From an uncultured Asticcacaulis sp. (GTDB taxonomy: Bacteria; Pseudomonadota; Alphaproteobacteria; Caulobacterales; Caulobacteraceae), in contig CAMLPZ010000061.1 of the NCBI GenBank assembly GCA_946482045.1, positions 1 to 16,555 on the forward strand: DNA of 16,555 nt, read 5' to 3'. Within the stretch, counting starts at the first letter, position 1, and each line of letters starts with the position of its first letter. The notes under the pieces are model-generated. The model saw nothing but the letters and a program-made list of their open reading frames with translations. It had not been told where the DNA came from and searched no databases. Shown piece by piece: positions 7,159 through 14,067 of this stretch. The position numbers and the translations under genes are program-made.

Positions 7159-7967
7159 AATACCCACGACTGTGACTGGTTGGCCATGGATAGCGCCTGG
7201 ATCGCCAGTTGCTGCTTGATCTGCAATGACTGAAGCCTTGCCGCCTCGACCGCCATGTCCGCGTCGACCAGCCGGCCAATGCCCTCGGTCATTGTGTCCT
7301 GAAGTTTGCCGATAAAGGTCTGATGCCGGTCGATCGACTTGGATGACGTGCCGAGTTTCGACAGGGCGGCCGAGACATTATTGATCGATGTGTCAATCGC
7401 CGAAATAAGGTTCTGGGCCGCGGTCGCCGTCGCGAATGTGGCGGCGGCCGACAAGGTGATGATCGGCCCGCCCAGCGACATGTTCTGGCCCATGACGGTC
7501 ATGCGGCTCGTGCCGCTGCTGTTGGCCAGGGCCGAAATCGACGCCCTGGACCCATTCAGCAGGTTGATACCATTGAAGCTGGCGTTTTGCAGCGCCTTGG
7601 TGATCTGGTCGCGGATCGCGGTGAAGTCGTCCTTCAGCGCGTTGCGGGCCGTGGTGTCCAGCGAAGTGTCGGACGCGGCCAGCGCCTTCTCCTTGAGCTC
7701 GGTCAGCATGTCCGAAATCGACTCGCCGGCCGACAGGGCCACATCAATAGAAGACGAGGTGCGGGAGAGCGAACCTTTGACGGCATCGAGTGCGCTGACT
7801 TCAGAGCGCTGGTTTTGGGCGATGGCCCACGCCGCCGGGTCGTCCTTGGCGCTGGCGACCTTGAGGCCCGTCGAGATACGGTTCTGCGTCGTCATCAATT
7901 GCGCATTGATGGCGTTCAAATTCTGCAGGGCGATCATCGCCCCGACATTGGTGTTGATGGAAGACAC
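7143..7967 (-). CDS. Flagellin
   Basis: A 274-residue subunit of the flagellar filament, exported by the flagellar type III apparatus. The N-terminal D0/D1 signature is clear: [20 protein letters not shown], then [31 protein letters not shown]. The C-terminal D1/D0 helices are [39 protein letters not shown]. There is little between them, so it is a short flagellin like the 273-276-residue Caulobacter ones, lacking D2/D3. I chose the GTG at 7967, giving (M)SSINTN as in the family, with GGAGAG (7975-7980) 7 bases upstream. An in-frame GTG at 7982 would add five residues and has no good Shine-Dalgarno. No other flagellar gene is in the window, so it is an isolated filament gene. Confidence 0.95.
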   Translation of the reverse strand: [274 protein letters not shown]

Positions 7968-8027
7968 TTCCTGTCTCTCCACTCCGTTCGTCCCGGCGAC
8001 CTTCTGTCGACGGAAGGCATAAGCCCA

Positions 8028-8042
8028 GCGGTCAGTATCCCA
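8028..8042 (-). promoter_or_regulatory. Weak sigma-54-like element upstream of flagellin
   Basis: TGG (8042-8040), 10 bases, then GC (8029-8028) on the minus strand matches the invariant GG/GC of sigma-54 promoters with the right spacing. The remaining consensus positions mostly disagree. Late caulobacter flagellar genes often use sigma-54, which is the only reason to list it. Confidence 0.2.
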
Positions 8043-8100
8043 CCACGTGCTTAATGGTAACTGAACACAGCCATAAGAATTTCAGACCGCGTAATCGGGT

Positions 8101-8151
8101 TTGACAACGCCGGCTCGCGAGATAGAAATAATTTGTCTGACATAATAGACA
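8101..8151 (+). promoter_or_regulatory. Candidate promoter and inverted repeat upstream of GH43
   Basis: TTGACA at 8101-8106 is a perfect -35 hexamer. TAGAAA at 8123-8128, 16 bases on, is a modest -10. Just downstream is the inverted repeat TGTCT-N8-AGACA (8134-8151), placed where an operator over the transcription start would sit. All is by pattern only. Confidence 0.35.
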
Positions 8152-8204
8152 GCAGCCCTTCGGGCCGTAATAAAAACCATCGAAACGCCAGCCAGAGTCC
8201 TGAC

Positions 8205-9284
8205 ATGTTTAACCCGAGTATTGCCGCTTCGCGCCGAACCTTCCTGACCGCTGCCGCAGGAGGCGGGCTGATTGCCGCCACGGGGGCGGGCCTGGCCTTT
8301 CCGGCACACGCGCGAGATAAAACAGGCGAGGGCGGGAAAATAAAGCCGATCGTCAATCCTCTTGTCCTGCAACGCGCCGACTCCCAAATCTTCCGGCACA
8401 GCGATGGCTATTATTACATGATGGCGTCAGTGCCCGAATATGACCGTCTGGCGATGCGCAGGTCGAAGACCCTTGCGGGTTTGAGGGATGCCGAAGAGGC
8501 GGTGGTATGGCGCCGCCCGGCCGAGGGCAGGATGGGCGGCTATATCTGGGCGCCGGAACTGCATCATTTCGACGGCCAATGGCATATCTATTTCGCCGCC
8601 GGCGACAGCGATGACAAGTTCCATATCCGCACCTATGTCTTAAGCAGCAAGGACGCCAATCCGTTGACGGGGAAGTGGTCTTTGACCGGGCAGCTTGAGA
8701 CGCCCTGGGACACGTTTACACTTGATTCGACCGTGTTCGAGCATCGCGGCGTGCGCTACATCGCCTGGGCGCAGGGTGAGCCTGGCATCCAGACCAACAG
8801 CAATATATATCTCGCGCCTCTGGCCACGCCGACGACGCTGGCGGCCAAGCCGGCGCGCCTGACCGTGCCGACCCTGCCGTGGGAGATCATCGGCTACAAG
8901 GTCAATGAAGGCCCGGCCATCCTGGCGCGCAACGGCCGTCTGTTCATGACCTATTCGGCATCCGCCACAGATCACAACTACTGCCTGGGACTTCTCACTG
9001 CGCGTGACGACGCCGACATCATGGACCCGGCATCGTGGACCAAGTCGCCCGAGCCGGTTTTTAAGAGCTCGCCGCAAAACAATATCTGGGGGCCAGGCCA
9101 CAACAGCTTTACGGTCGATGAGCAGGGCAGGGATGTCCTGGTTTATCACGCCCGCGATTATAAAGAGATACCGGGCAATCCCCTGTTCGACCCGAACCGC
9201 CACACCCGCATCCAGCCGATCCGCTATACAGCCGACGGCGTGCCGGACTTCGGCGTGCCTGTCGCCAATGGTCCGGCGAGATAA
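8205..9284 (+). CDS. Tat-exported glycoside hydrolase family 43 (arabinofuranosidase/xylosidase type)
   Basis: A 359-residue enzyme likely to hydrolyse alpha-L-arabinofuranosyl or beta-xylosyl bonds of plant polysaccharides outside the cytoplasm. Residues 1-36 are a twin-arginine signal (SRRTFLT at 9-15, hydrophobic core, cleavage after AHA). The five-bladed propeller shows the expected acidic triad: D59 in RADSQIF (base), D174 in TLDSTVFE (pKa modulator) and E235 in NEGPAIL (general acid). WAPELHHFDGQWHIYFAAG at 115-133 is the usual blade-2 motif. The motifs recall exo-arabinofuranosidase branches, but the subfamily cannot be fixed by eye. The ATG at 8205 gives a clean Tat signal; the frame is open upstream to a TTG at 8133, which would put 24 non-family residues before it. 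The Shine-Dalgarno is weak (AGAG). Confidence 0.9.
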   Translation: MFNPSIAASRRTFLTAAAGGGLIAATGAGLAFPAHARDKTGEGGKIKPIVNPLVLQRADSQIFRHSDGYYYMMASVPEYDRLAMRRSKTLAGLRDAEEAVVWRRPAEGRMGGYIWAPELHHFDGQWHIYFAAGDSDDKFHIRTYVLSSKDANPLTGKWSLTGQLETPWDTFTLDSTVFEHRGVRYIAWAQGEPGIQTNSNIYLAPLATPTTLAAKPARLTVPTLPWEIIGYKVNEGPAILARNGRLFMTYSASATDHNYCLGLLTARDDADIMDPASWTKSPEPVFKSSPQNNIWGPGHNSFTVDEQGRDVLVYHARDYKEIPGNPLFDPNRHTRIQPIRYTADGVPDFGVPVANGPAR

Positions 9285-9311
9285 GGGCTGCCGGTTCCGT
9301 TCAACCTGTGG

Positions 9312-9340
9312 CGGTTTAGCCCTTTTGCGAGGGCAAACCG
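9312..9340 (+). terminator. Hairpin after GH43 (weak terminator candidate)
   Basis: CGGTTT-A-GCCC (9312-9322) pairs with GGGC-AAACCG (9331-9340) with one bulged A. It is followed by TGTGTT rather than a T-run. It lies 27 bases after the GH43 stop and may slow or end transcription before the next gene. Confidence 0.4.
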
Positions 9341-9384
9341 TGTGTTAACGGTTAAGGATACGGCATTAGAGACAGGGTGGGGTC

Positions 9385-11379
9385 GTGTTCGAAGAAGATG
9401 TCAGGCGGCGTATTCATTTCGCTCCGGCGCCTGCCTGGGTAAAGGAACTCGACTTCAAGCGGCCGCCGCTGCTCGACAGTTCACGCGCGCCGTGGGGCCT
9501 CTATACCTGGCTGGTTGACGATCAGTCTAAACTGACGACGCGGCCTCAGCGCTACAACCGCACCATCGAAGAAGTGGTCAACCTGTCGGCGCTGGACTAC
9601 CTGGCCAACGTCACCCTGCCGTTCAACCCCTATTATGACGACCTGACCATCCACCATATCCGCATTATTCGCGGTGAGGAGGTCATCGAGGTCGATGTCG
9701 AAAAGCGCTATTTCGTCATGCGCCGCGAACGCAGTTTCGAGCGCCTGGTGCTTGACGGCCGCTGGACCATGGCGATTAACCTTCCGGACGTGCGTATCGG
9801 TGATGTCATTGACATGGCCATGACGCTGGAAGGTGATCCGGCCTGTTTCCAGGGCGAAATCTCCATGCCGACGCCGCTGCAGAGCGGCATCTTCTGGGAC
9901 AAGCGCCACGTCCGCATGATCGTGCCGCCCGAGCGCAAGCTGATCCTGAAGCCCTTTGCCGCCGGCTGGTATGAGCCGGAAAAGGCCGCTCTGGCCGATG
10001 GTTCGACCGAGCTGGTCTGGCAGGATTCCAACATCCCGCCGTGCGATTATGAGCGCGACATGCCGGGCTGGGTCATCCCCGCCAAGGGCTTCTTCGCCAC
10101 CAGCATCGACACCTGGGAACGCGTGGCGGACCTGATGCGCGCGGGCTTTGAGGGGGATCACGACTATCCTGATGGCCTTTTGCAAGTGATCGCGCAGATC
10201 GAGGCGGATCACAAGGAAACGCCGGACCGCATCGTCGCCGCCGTGCGCTGGGTGCAGCAAAGCATCCGCTATTTCGCCTTTTCGTTCGGGGAGGGCGGCT
10301 TCGTGCCGCGCAGCCTGCACCAGATCTATGCCGACCGCATCGGAGACTGTAAGGACGTCTCCAAGATGATTGCGGCCATGCTAACCAAGATGGGCGTCGA
10401 GTCCTATCCGGCCCTGGTCGATACCCGCCGGGGCCACGACCTGATCAACCAGCCGCCGCGCCTTGGGGCCTTCAACCACTGTATTTCAATGTGCGTTTAC
10501 GAGGGCGAGACCTACTGGTTCGAAGGCACGTCGGACGTGGCGCAGGGCGGGGACCTTGAGCATCTGGCGCAGAATGATCTGGGTTACGCGCTTATCCTGA
10601 AGCCGCAGTCCGACCTCAAGCGCATGATGGATAAGCGTCCGAACCTCGACTACGAAGTGCGCGAAGTTATCAACCTCCCCAAGAAGAAGGGCGAAGAGAC
10701 GCTGATCGAGATCGACTATATCTATCGCGGCAGCCGCGCCGATGGTGTGCGCCGGGAACTGCAATACCAGAGCCTGACCAGCTATATCGAGGATCGCTGC
10801 GCCCTGTTCAGCTACATCTACGGTATGAACATGTGCGCCATCCCGCAGATGGTCGACGATCGCCGCAACAATGAAATCACCATCAACACGCTGGTGACGA
10901 CGACCAATCCCTGGCACCGCACTGGCGTGCCGTTCGAAAAGATATTCTTCAGCCCGGAATCGGGTTTCGACTACGCCTTGGAAGAGCCTGATGGCCGCCG
11001 CTATTTCCCGTTCGACATGGGGGATGTCCGCGAAGGCCGCATAACCACGGTCATCAAGACCGATTACGAACTGGACCTGCCGACCAAGCCGAGGACCTGG
11101 GACTTCGGCGGTGTCACCCTGAGCTTTACGCCGAAGATGACACCCGGCGGCTATGAGGCCGTGCGTGACTACGCCGTGAACAGGCCGTGGCTGACGGCGG
11201 ATGAAAAGGGTGCGCTCGATCGCGCTTACGGCGAAATCAGTTCCTACGACCGCCTGAGCATTCGCGTCCAGGAGAAGGCGGTGCTGACCTGGCTGCCAAG
11301 CTTCTTGACGCGCGCCGCCATCTGGGGCGCCGTACCGGTCGTGGGCGGGCTGATCTGGTGGCTGACCACGCTCCTGTGA
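9385..11379 (+). CDS. DUF3857 / transglutaminase-like protein with C-terminal membrane segment
   Basis: A 664-residue protein. The N-terminal part (about 40-230: QRYNRTIEEVVNLSALDYLANV, DLTIHHIRIIRGEEVIEVDVEK) resembles DUF3857. The middle is a transglutaminase-like cysteine-protease fold with an intact triad: C322 in RIGDCKDVSKMIAAML, H365 in FNHC and D384 in FEGTSD. Residues 644-664 (AIWGAVPVVGGLIWWLTTLL) form one membrane helix at the very C-terminus. The family has no settled reaction; bond hydrolysis or transfer on protein or peptide is plausible. The start is GTG at 9385 with AGGGTGGG upstream, and an in-frame TAG at 9367 rules out any longer form. There is therefore no signal peptide, which is unusual for this family. 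A tail anchor would leave the enzyme in the cytoplasm. The gene is separate from GH43 and GH10 by about 90-100 bases on each side. Confidence 0.85.
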   Translation: MFEEDVRRRIHFAPAPAWVKELDFKRPPLLDSSRAPWGLYTWLVDDQSKLTTRPQRYNRTIEEVVNLSALDYLANVTLPFNPYYDDLTIHHIRIIRGEEVIEVDVEKRYFVMRRERSFERLVLDGRWTMAINLPDVRIGDVIDMAMTLEGDPACFQGEISMPTPLQSGIFWDKRHVRMIVPPERKLILKPFAAGWYEPEKAALADGSTELVWQDSNIPPCDYERDMPGWVIPAKGFFATSIDTWERVADLMRAGFEGDHDYPDGLLQVIAQIEADHKETPDRIVAAVRWVQQSIRYFAFSFGEGGFVPRSLHQIYADRIGDCKDVSKMIAAMLTKMGVESYPALVDTRRGHDLINQPPRLGAFNHCISMCVYEGETYWFEGTSDVAQGGDLEHLAQNDLGYALILKPQSDLKRMMDKRPNLDYEVREVINLPKKKGEETLIEIDYIYRGSRADGVRRELQYQSLTSYIEDRCALFSYIYGMNMCAIPQMVDDRRNNEITINTLVTTTNPWHRTGVPFEKIFFSPESGFDYALEEPDGRRYFPFDMGDVREGRITTVIKTDYELDLPTKPRTWDFGGVTLSFTPKMTPGGYEAVRDYAVNRPWLTADEKGALDRAYGEISSYDRLSIRVQEKAVLTWLPSFLTRAAIWGAVPVVGGLIWWLTTLL

Positions 11380-11395
11380 CCGCTAACATTATGTA

Positions 11396-11453
11396 TTGAC
11401 CTGACATCGATGACGCGGTTAACTCACTAATAAGCAATCAAAAGAATTGCTTA
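11396..11453 (+). promoter_or_regulatory. Candidate promoter and 8-bp inverted repeat upstream of GH10
   Basis: TTGACC at 11396-11401 with a weak TTAACT 17 bases on could be the promoter. TAAGCAAT-N7-ATTGCTTA (11431-11453) is a perfect 8-bp inverted repeat ending just before the Shine-Dalgarno CAGGGAGA (11455-11462). It could be a repressor operator or an mRNA hairpin near the ribosome site. The nature of any regulator is unknown. Confidence 0.4.
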
Positions 11454-11468
11454 ACAGGGAGACTAACT

Positions 11469-12677
11469 ATGCATGATACGGCTTCAATCAGCCGGCGGAG
11501 CCTCTTGCTCACGGCCGGTGGTGCTTCGCTTCTGGCGGCCTGTGGTGGTGGCGGGGGAGGCGGAAGCTCGGGGGGCGGTTCCAGCAGTTCTTCCAGCTCA
11601 AGCTCTTCGTCATCCGGACCCGTTCTGCCTGATCCGGCAACGGCGCCGGCCCTCAAGACACATTTTGCTGGCAAGTTCAAAATCGGCATGGCGGTTGATC
11701 CCGGCCAGGCGGTCAATTCCATCACCAATCCGGTCCTGCTGAAGCACGCCAACAGCATTACCGCCGAAAGCGTCATGAAGGCCGATCCGATCGGCGTCAG
11801 CGCCGGCGTCTATAACTACACCTCGGCCGATACGCTGATCAACCTGGCCCAGACCAACGGCATCGAGGTGCGGGGGCATGCCCTCTTGTGGCACCAGACA
11901 TCGCCGTCTTGGTTCTTCGCCGGCGATCCCGCCAGTCCGAGCTATAAGGCTACGGTGCAGGCGCGGCTTGAGACCTACATCACCGACGTCGTGACGCACT
12001 TCAAAGGCAAGGTCTATGCCTGGGATGTCGTCAATGAACCTACGCGTGACGACGCATCAGGCAATTACCGTAATTCGCAGTGGTATCAGATCTTCGGGCC
12101 CGACTATATCGAGATCGCCTTCCGCGCAGCTCGGGCGGCAGACCCGACTGTACAGCTATTCATCAATGATTACAGCACGGAATATGCCGACAAGCGCGGT
12201 CGCTTCATGGCTATCATCGACGAAATGCTGGCGCGCGGCGTGCCAATCGATGGCGTCGGCCACCAGTTCCATATCAATACCGCATCGCCATCGGTCGCCG
12301 AGGCCAAGGCGGCATTGACGGCGGTGGAGACGAGGGGGCTGATCAACCACATCACCGAACTGGACGTGTCGCTCTATACGTCTGACGCAGGCACCTGCTT
12401 CTCAAGCCCGCCCACCGGCTGCCAGGCGGCATTTACCGCTGGCACGACGGCCTATGCCAACGCGCTCAAGGCGCAGGCTCTGCAATACCGGGCGATGTTC
12501 AATCTGTTCGCCGAGCACGCCAGCGTCAAGTCGGTGACGATGTGGGGCGTGGCCGACAACTCGACCTGGCTGTCGTCCTTCCCGACTCCGCGCCTCAACC
12601 ATCCGCTGTTGTTCGACACGACCGGCAAGCCCAAATCGGCCTTCTGGGCGGTGGTCGATCCGGCATTCGTACCTTAA
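11469..12677 (+). CDS. GH10 endo-1,4-beta-xylanase, Tat-type lipoprotein
   Basis: A 402-residue enzyme that cleaves internal bonds of xylan. The N-terminus combines a twin-arginine pair (SRRSLLLT, residues 8-15) with a lipobox LLAAC, so C25 is probably lipidated and the enzyme anchored to a membrane. A flexible linker follows: Gly-rich 26-37, twelve serines 38-49, then GPVLPDPATAP. The catalytic domain is about residues 60-400: RGHALLWHQ at 135-143, the acid/base E190 in WDVVNEP, HQFH at 265-268 and the nucleophile E297 in HITELDVS. Both catalytic glutamates are in their expected motifs. It ends with a normal GH10 C-terminus (SVTMWGVADNSTWL...PLLFD) and no carbohydrate-binding module. CAGGGAGA precedes the ATG. 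An 8-bp inverted repeat upstream suggests its own control, and tandem hairpins follow it. Confidence 0.95.
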   Translation: MHDTASISRRSLLLTAGGASLLAACGGGGGGGSSGGGSSSSSSSSSSSSGPVLPDPATAPALKTHFAGKFKIGMAVDPGQAVNSITNPVLLKHANSITAESVMKADPIGVSAGVYNYTSADTLINLAQTNGIEVRGHALLWHQTSPSWFFAGDPASPSYKATVQARLETYITDVVTHFKGKVYAWDVVNEPTRDDASGNYRNSQWYQIFGPDYIEIAFRAARAADPTVQLFINDYSTEYADKRGRFMAIIDEMLARGVPIDGVGHQFHINTASPSVAEAKAALTAVETRGLINHITELDVSLYTSDAGTCFSSPPTGCQAAFTAGTTAYANALKAQALQYRAMFNLFAEHASVKSVTMWGVADNSTWLSSFPTPRLNHPLLFDTTGKPKSAFWAVVDPAFVP

Positions 12678-12717
12678 CGGGCTTGCTTTTTCGCAATGTC
12701 TAGCGAAAAAGCGCCCG
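12678..12717 (+). terminator. Hairpin terminator after GH10
   Basis: CGGGC-T-TGCTTTTTCGC (12678-12694) pairs with GCGAAAAAGC-GCCCG (12703-12717) around an 8-base loop, with small bulges. It begins directly after the stop codon. No T-run follows, but the stem itself carries the T-stretch. It probably ends the xylanase transcript. Confidence 0.6.
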
Positions 12718-12720
12718 ACA

Positions 12721-12755
12721 CTTTTTCGCACATTGCTCGCGCGCCTGTGAAAAAG
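12721..12755 (+). repeat. Second hairpin sharing arms with the GH10 terminator
   Basis: CTTTTTCGCA (12721-12730) pairs with TGTGAAAAAG (12746-12755), nine standard pairs and one G-U, around a 15-base loop. Its arms are near copies of those of the preceding hairpin, so the four arms can pair in alternative ways. Confidence 0.5.
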
Positions 12756-12768
12756 CGCATTATGCCTG

Positions 12769-12797
12769 TTGCCCTTTGGCGCAAGCGCTGATACATC
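12769..12797 (+). promoter_or_regulatory. Candidate tRNA-Trp promoter
   Basis: TTGCCC (12769-12774), then 17 bases, then TACATC (12792-12797). The -35 and the three bases after it (TTGCCCTTT) resemble the rpsF and rplK promoters. It would give a precursor leader of about 37 bases before the tRNA. The -10 match is only fair. Confidence 0.45.
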
Positions 12798-12841
12798 GCA
12801 CGGCTCTCATGGACTTGCAGGAACGCTGCCGGTCCGCGTGA

Positions 12842-12917
12842 AGGGGTATAGCTCAGCTGGTAGAGCGTCGGTCTCCAAAACCGAAGGTCGTGGGTTCGAG
12901 CCCCTCTGCCCCTGCCA
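12842..12917 (+). tRNA. tRNA-Trp (anticodon CCA)
   Basis: A 76-base cloverleaf with CCA encoded. The acceptor stem AGGGGTA pairs with TGCCCCT (one U-G wobble), discriminator G, then CCA. D-arm GCTC...GAGC; anticodon stem TCGGT/ACCGA with loop CTCCAAA, so the anticodon is CCA for Trp. The T-loop is TTCGAGC. The T-stem GTGGG/CCCTC has one U-U mismatch. Its place directly before secE-nusG is a widely conserved arrangement. Confidence 0.97.
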
Positions 12918-12996
12918 TTTCCACGGCGATTTTCTGAAAGCGCAGTCCGGCAAGCCAAAAAGTGTTTGCTGTATTCGACAAGAATCGCTGCAAATT

Positions 12997-13033
12997 AAAT
13001 GGAGGCTTGAAAATGCGTTTTCGAGCCTCATTT
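12997..13033 (+). terminator. Hairpin terminator of tRNA-Trp
   Basis: A long near-perfect stem, AAATG-GAGGCT-TGAAAA with TTTTC-GAGCCT-CATTT (one bulged G, one wobble), and a 4-base loop TGCG. It is followed by CTGTTGTTT. It lies 80 bases after the tRNA and before secE, so the tRNA appears to be separately terminated. Confidence 0.65.
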
Positions 13034-13040
13034 CTGTTGT

Positions 13041-13070
13041 TTGAAAGTCGCGCGACAACGCGGCTACAGA
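13041..13070 (+). promoter_or_regulatory. secE: Candidate secE-nusG promoter
   Basis: TTGAAA at 13041-13046 and GCTACAGA at 13063-13070. The latter resembles the Caulobacter housekeeping -10 element GCTANAWC with one mismatch. It would start transcription near 13077, giving a very short leader before the secE ATG at 13087. Confidence 0.4.
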
Positions 13071-13086
13071 CGTGAATAGGCTTTTG

Positions 13087-13410
13087 ATGGTCAAGAAACC
13101 CGATCCCAAACCCGCCGCCAAAACGCCGACCGTGTCGACTGGCAAGACGCCGCTGGGCAAGATCGAGCCCGTGAAGATGGCCGCGTCGTCGGCCGCCGCG
13201 GCCGAACCCAAGAAGCCTTTCAATCCCGCCAAGTTCTTTACGGAAGTCCGCCAGGAAGCCCGTAAGATCACCTGGACATCGCGCAAGGAGACCTGGATCA
13301 CCACTGTCATGGTGCTGATCATGGTCGTGCTTGCCTCCGTTTTCTTCTTTTTGGTGGACGGCGCGCTCGGATTCCTGACGCAGCAGCTCACGCAAATCGG
13401 CCGAGTTTAA
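13087..13410 (+). CDS. secE: Preprotein translocase subunit SecE
   Basis: A 107-residue inner-membrane subunit that clamps SecY in the SecYEG protein-export channel. The first 60 or so residues are a basic, Ala/Pro/Lys-rich cytoplasmic extension. The conserved SecE core follows: FFTEVRQEARKITWTSRKET (the amphipathic helix with the family W-P/T-R-K-E-T pattern), then one membrane helix WITTVMVLIMVVLASVFFFL and a short tail. The ATG at 13087 gives MVKKPDPKP; a GTG at 13072 in the same frame is possible but falls close to the likely transcription start. The Shine-Dalgarno is weak (AATAGG). nusG follows after 12 bases in the same transcript. Confidence 0.94.
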   Translation: MVKKPDPKPAAKTPTVSTGKTPLGKIEPVKMAASSAAAAEPKKPFNPAKFFTEVRQEARKITWTSRKETWITTVMVLIMVVLASVFFFLVDGALGFLTQQLTQIGRV

Positions 13411-13422
13411 GGATTTAGGCGC

Positions 13423-13995
13423 ATGGCTACCGTTCAAGACGTTACCGCTCCGGTTACCAACCCAAATCACAAGTGGTATATCGTCCACGCCTATTCGAAC
13501 TTCGAAAAGAAGGTCGCCGAAGCACTGCGCGACCAGGCGAAGGCGCAAGGTCTCGAAGACAAGTTCTCCGAAATCCTGGTGCCGACCGAAGAGGTCGTCG
13601 AGGTCCGCCGCGGCCGCAAGTTCAATTCCGAACGCAAGTTCTTCCCGGGCTATGTGCTGGTGAAGATGGAACTGACCGACGAGGCCTTCCACCTGGTCAA
13701 GAACACGCCCAAGGTCACCGGCTTCCTCGGTTCGGGCGCCAAGCCCATGCCGGTGTCAGAAAAGGAAGTCCAGCGCATCGTCGGCAGCGCCGAAACGGCC
13801 GTTGAGCGTCCGAAGCCCGTTCAGTCGTTCGAAATCGGCGAGAAGGTCAAGATTACCTCTGGCCACTTCGCCTCGTTCGACGGTGTCGTCGAAAGCGTCG
13901 ATCAGGAACACGCCCGTCTGCGTGTGTCGGTGTCGATCTTCGGCCGCGCCACGCCGGTCGAGTTGGAATACTCCCAAGTGGAAAAGACGGCCTAA
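13423..13995 (+). CDS. nusG: Transcription termination/antitermination factor NusG
   Basis: A 190-residue elongation factor that binds RNA polymerase through its N-terminal NGN domain and links it to Rho or to ribosomal protein S10 through its C-terminal KOW domain. The NGN domain is evident: KWYIVHAYSNFEKKVAEAL near residue 17 onward, FFPGYVLVKMELTDEAFHLV and VTGFLGSGAKPMPVSEKEV. KOW is IGEKVKITSGHFASFDGVVE at about 138-157, ending VELEYSQVEK. The length is standard. AAGGA lies about 9 bases before the ATG. It is the second gene of the secE-nusG unit and is followed by a strong terminator, so rplK-rplA is a separate transcript here. Confidence 0.97.
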   Translation: MATVQDVTAPVTNPNHKWYIVHAYSNFEKKVAEALRDQAKAQGLEDKFSEILVPTEEVVEVRRGRKFNSERKFFPGYVLVKMELTDEAFHLVKNTPKVTGFLGSGAKPMPVSEKEVQRIVGSAETAVERPKPVQSFEIGEKVKITSGHFASFDGVVESVDQEHARLRVSVSIFGRATPVELEYSQVEKTA

Positions 13996-14020
13996 AAGCA
14001 GCGGTCGAAGCCAGATATCA

Positions 14021-14051
14021 AAAACGCCTCGGGAAACCGGGGCGTTTTTTT
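14021..14051 (+). terminator. Intrinsic terminator of secE-nusG
   Basis: AAAACGCCTCGG (14021-14032) pairs with CCGGGGCGTTTT (14037-14048), 12 bp with one wobble and a GAAA loop. A run of seven T residues ends at 14051. A textbook terminator, 25 bases after the nusG stop. Confidence 0.95.
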
Positions 14052-14067
14052 GTTGCCGCTGTAATGG

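Noticed and set aside
8133..8204. Upstream TTG start for the GH43 gene
   Set aside because: It would put 24 polar residues before the Tat signal and would place the start in the promoter/operator region.
9340..9356. CtrA-type site at GTTAACGGTTAA before the DUF3857 gene
   Set aside because: The two TTAA half-sites are 3 bases apart, not the 7 required, so it does not fit the CtrA box.
9481..10320. A 279-codon minus-strand frame opposite the DUF3857 gene
   Set aside because: It is a His/Arg-rich shadow of the real gene, which has an intact catalytic triad and ribosome site.
11417..11432. CtrA-type TTAA-N7-ATAA upstream of GH10
   Set aside because: One half-site is imperfect and such AT-rich matches are frequent by chance in a promoter region.
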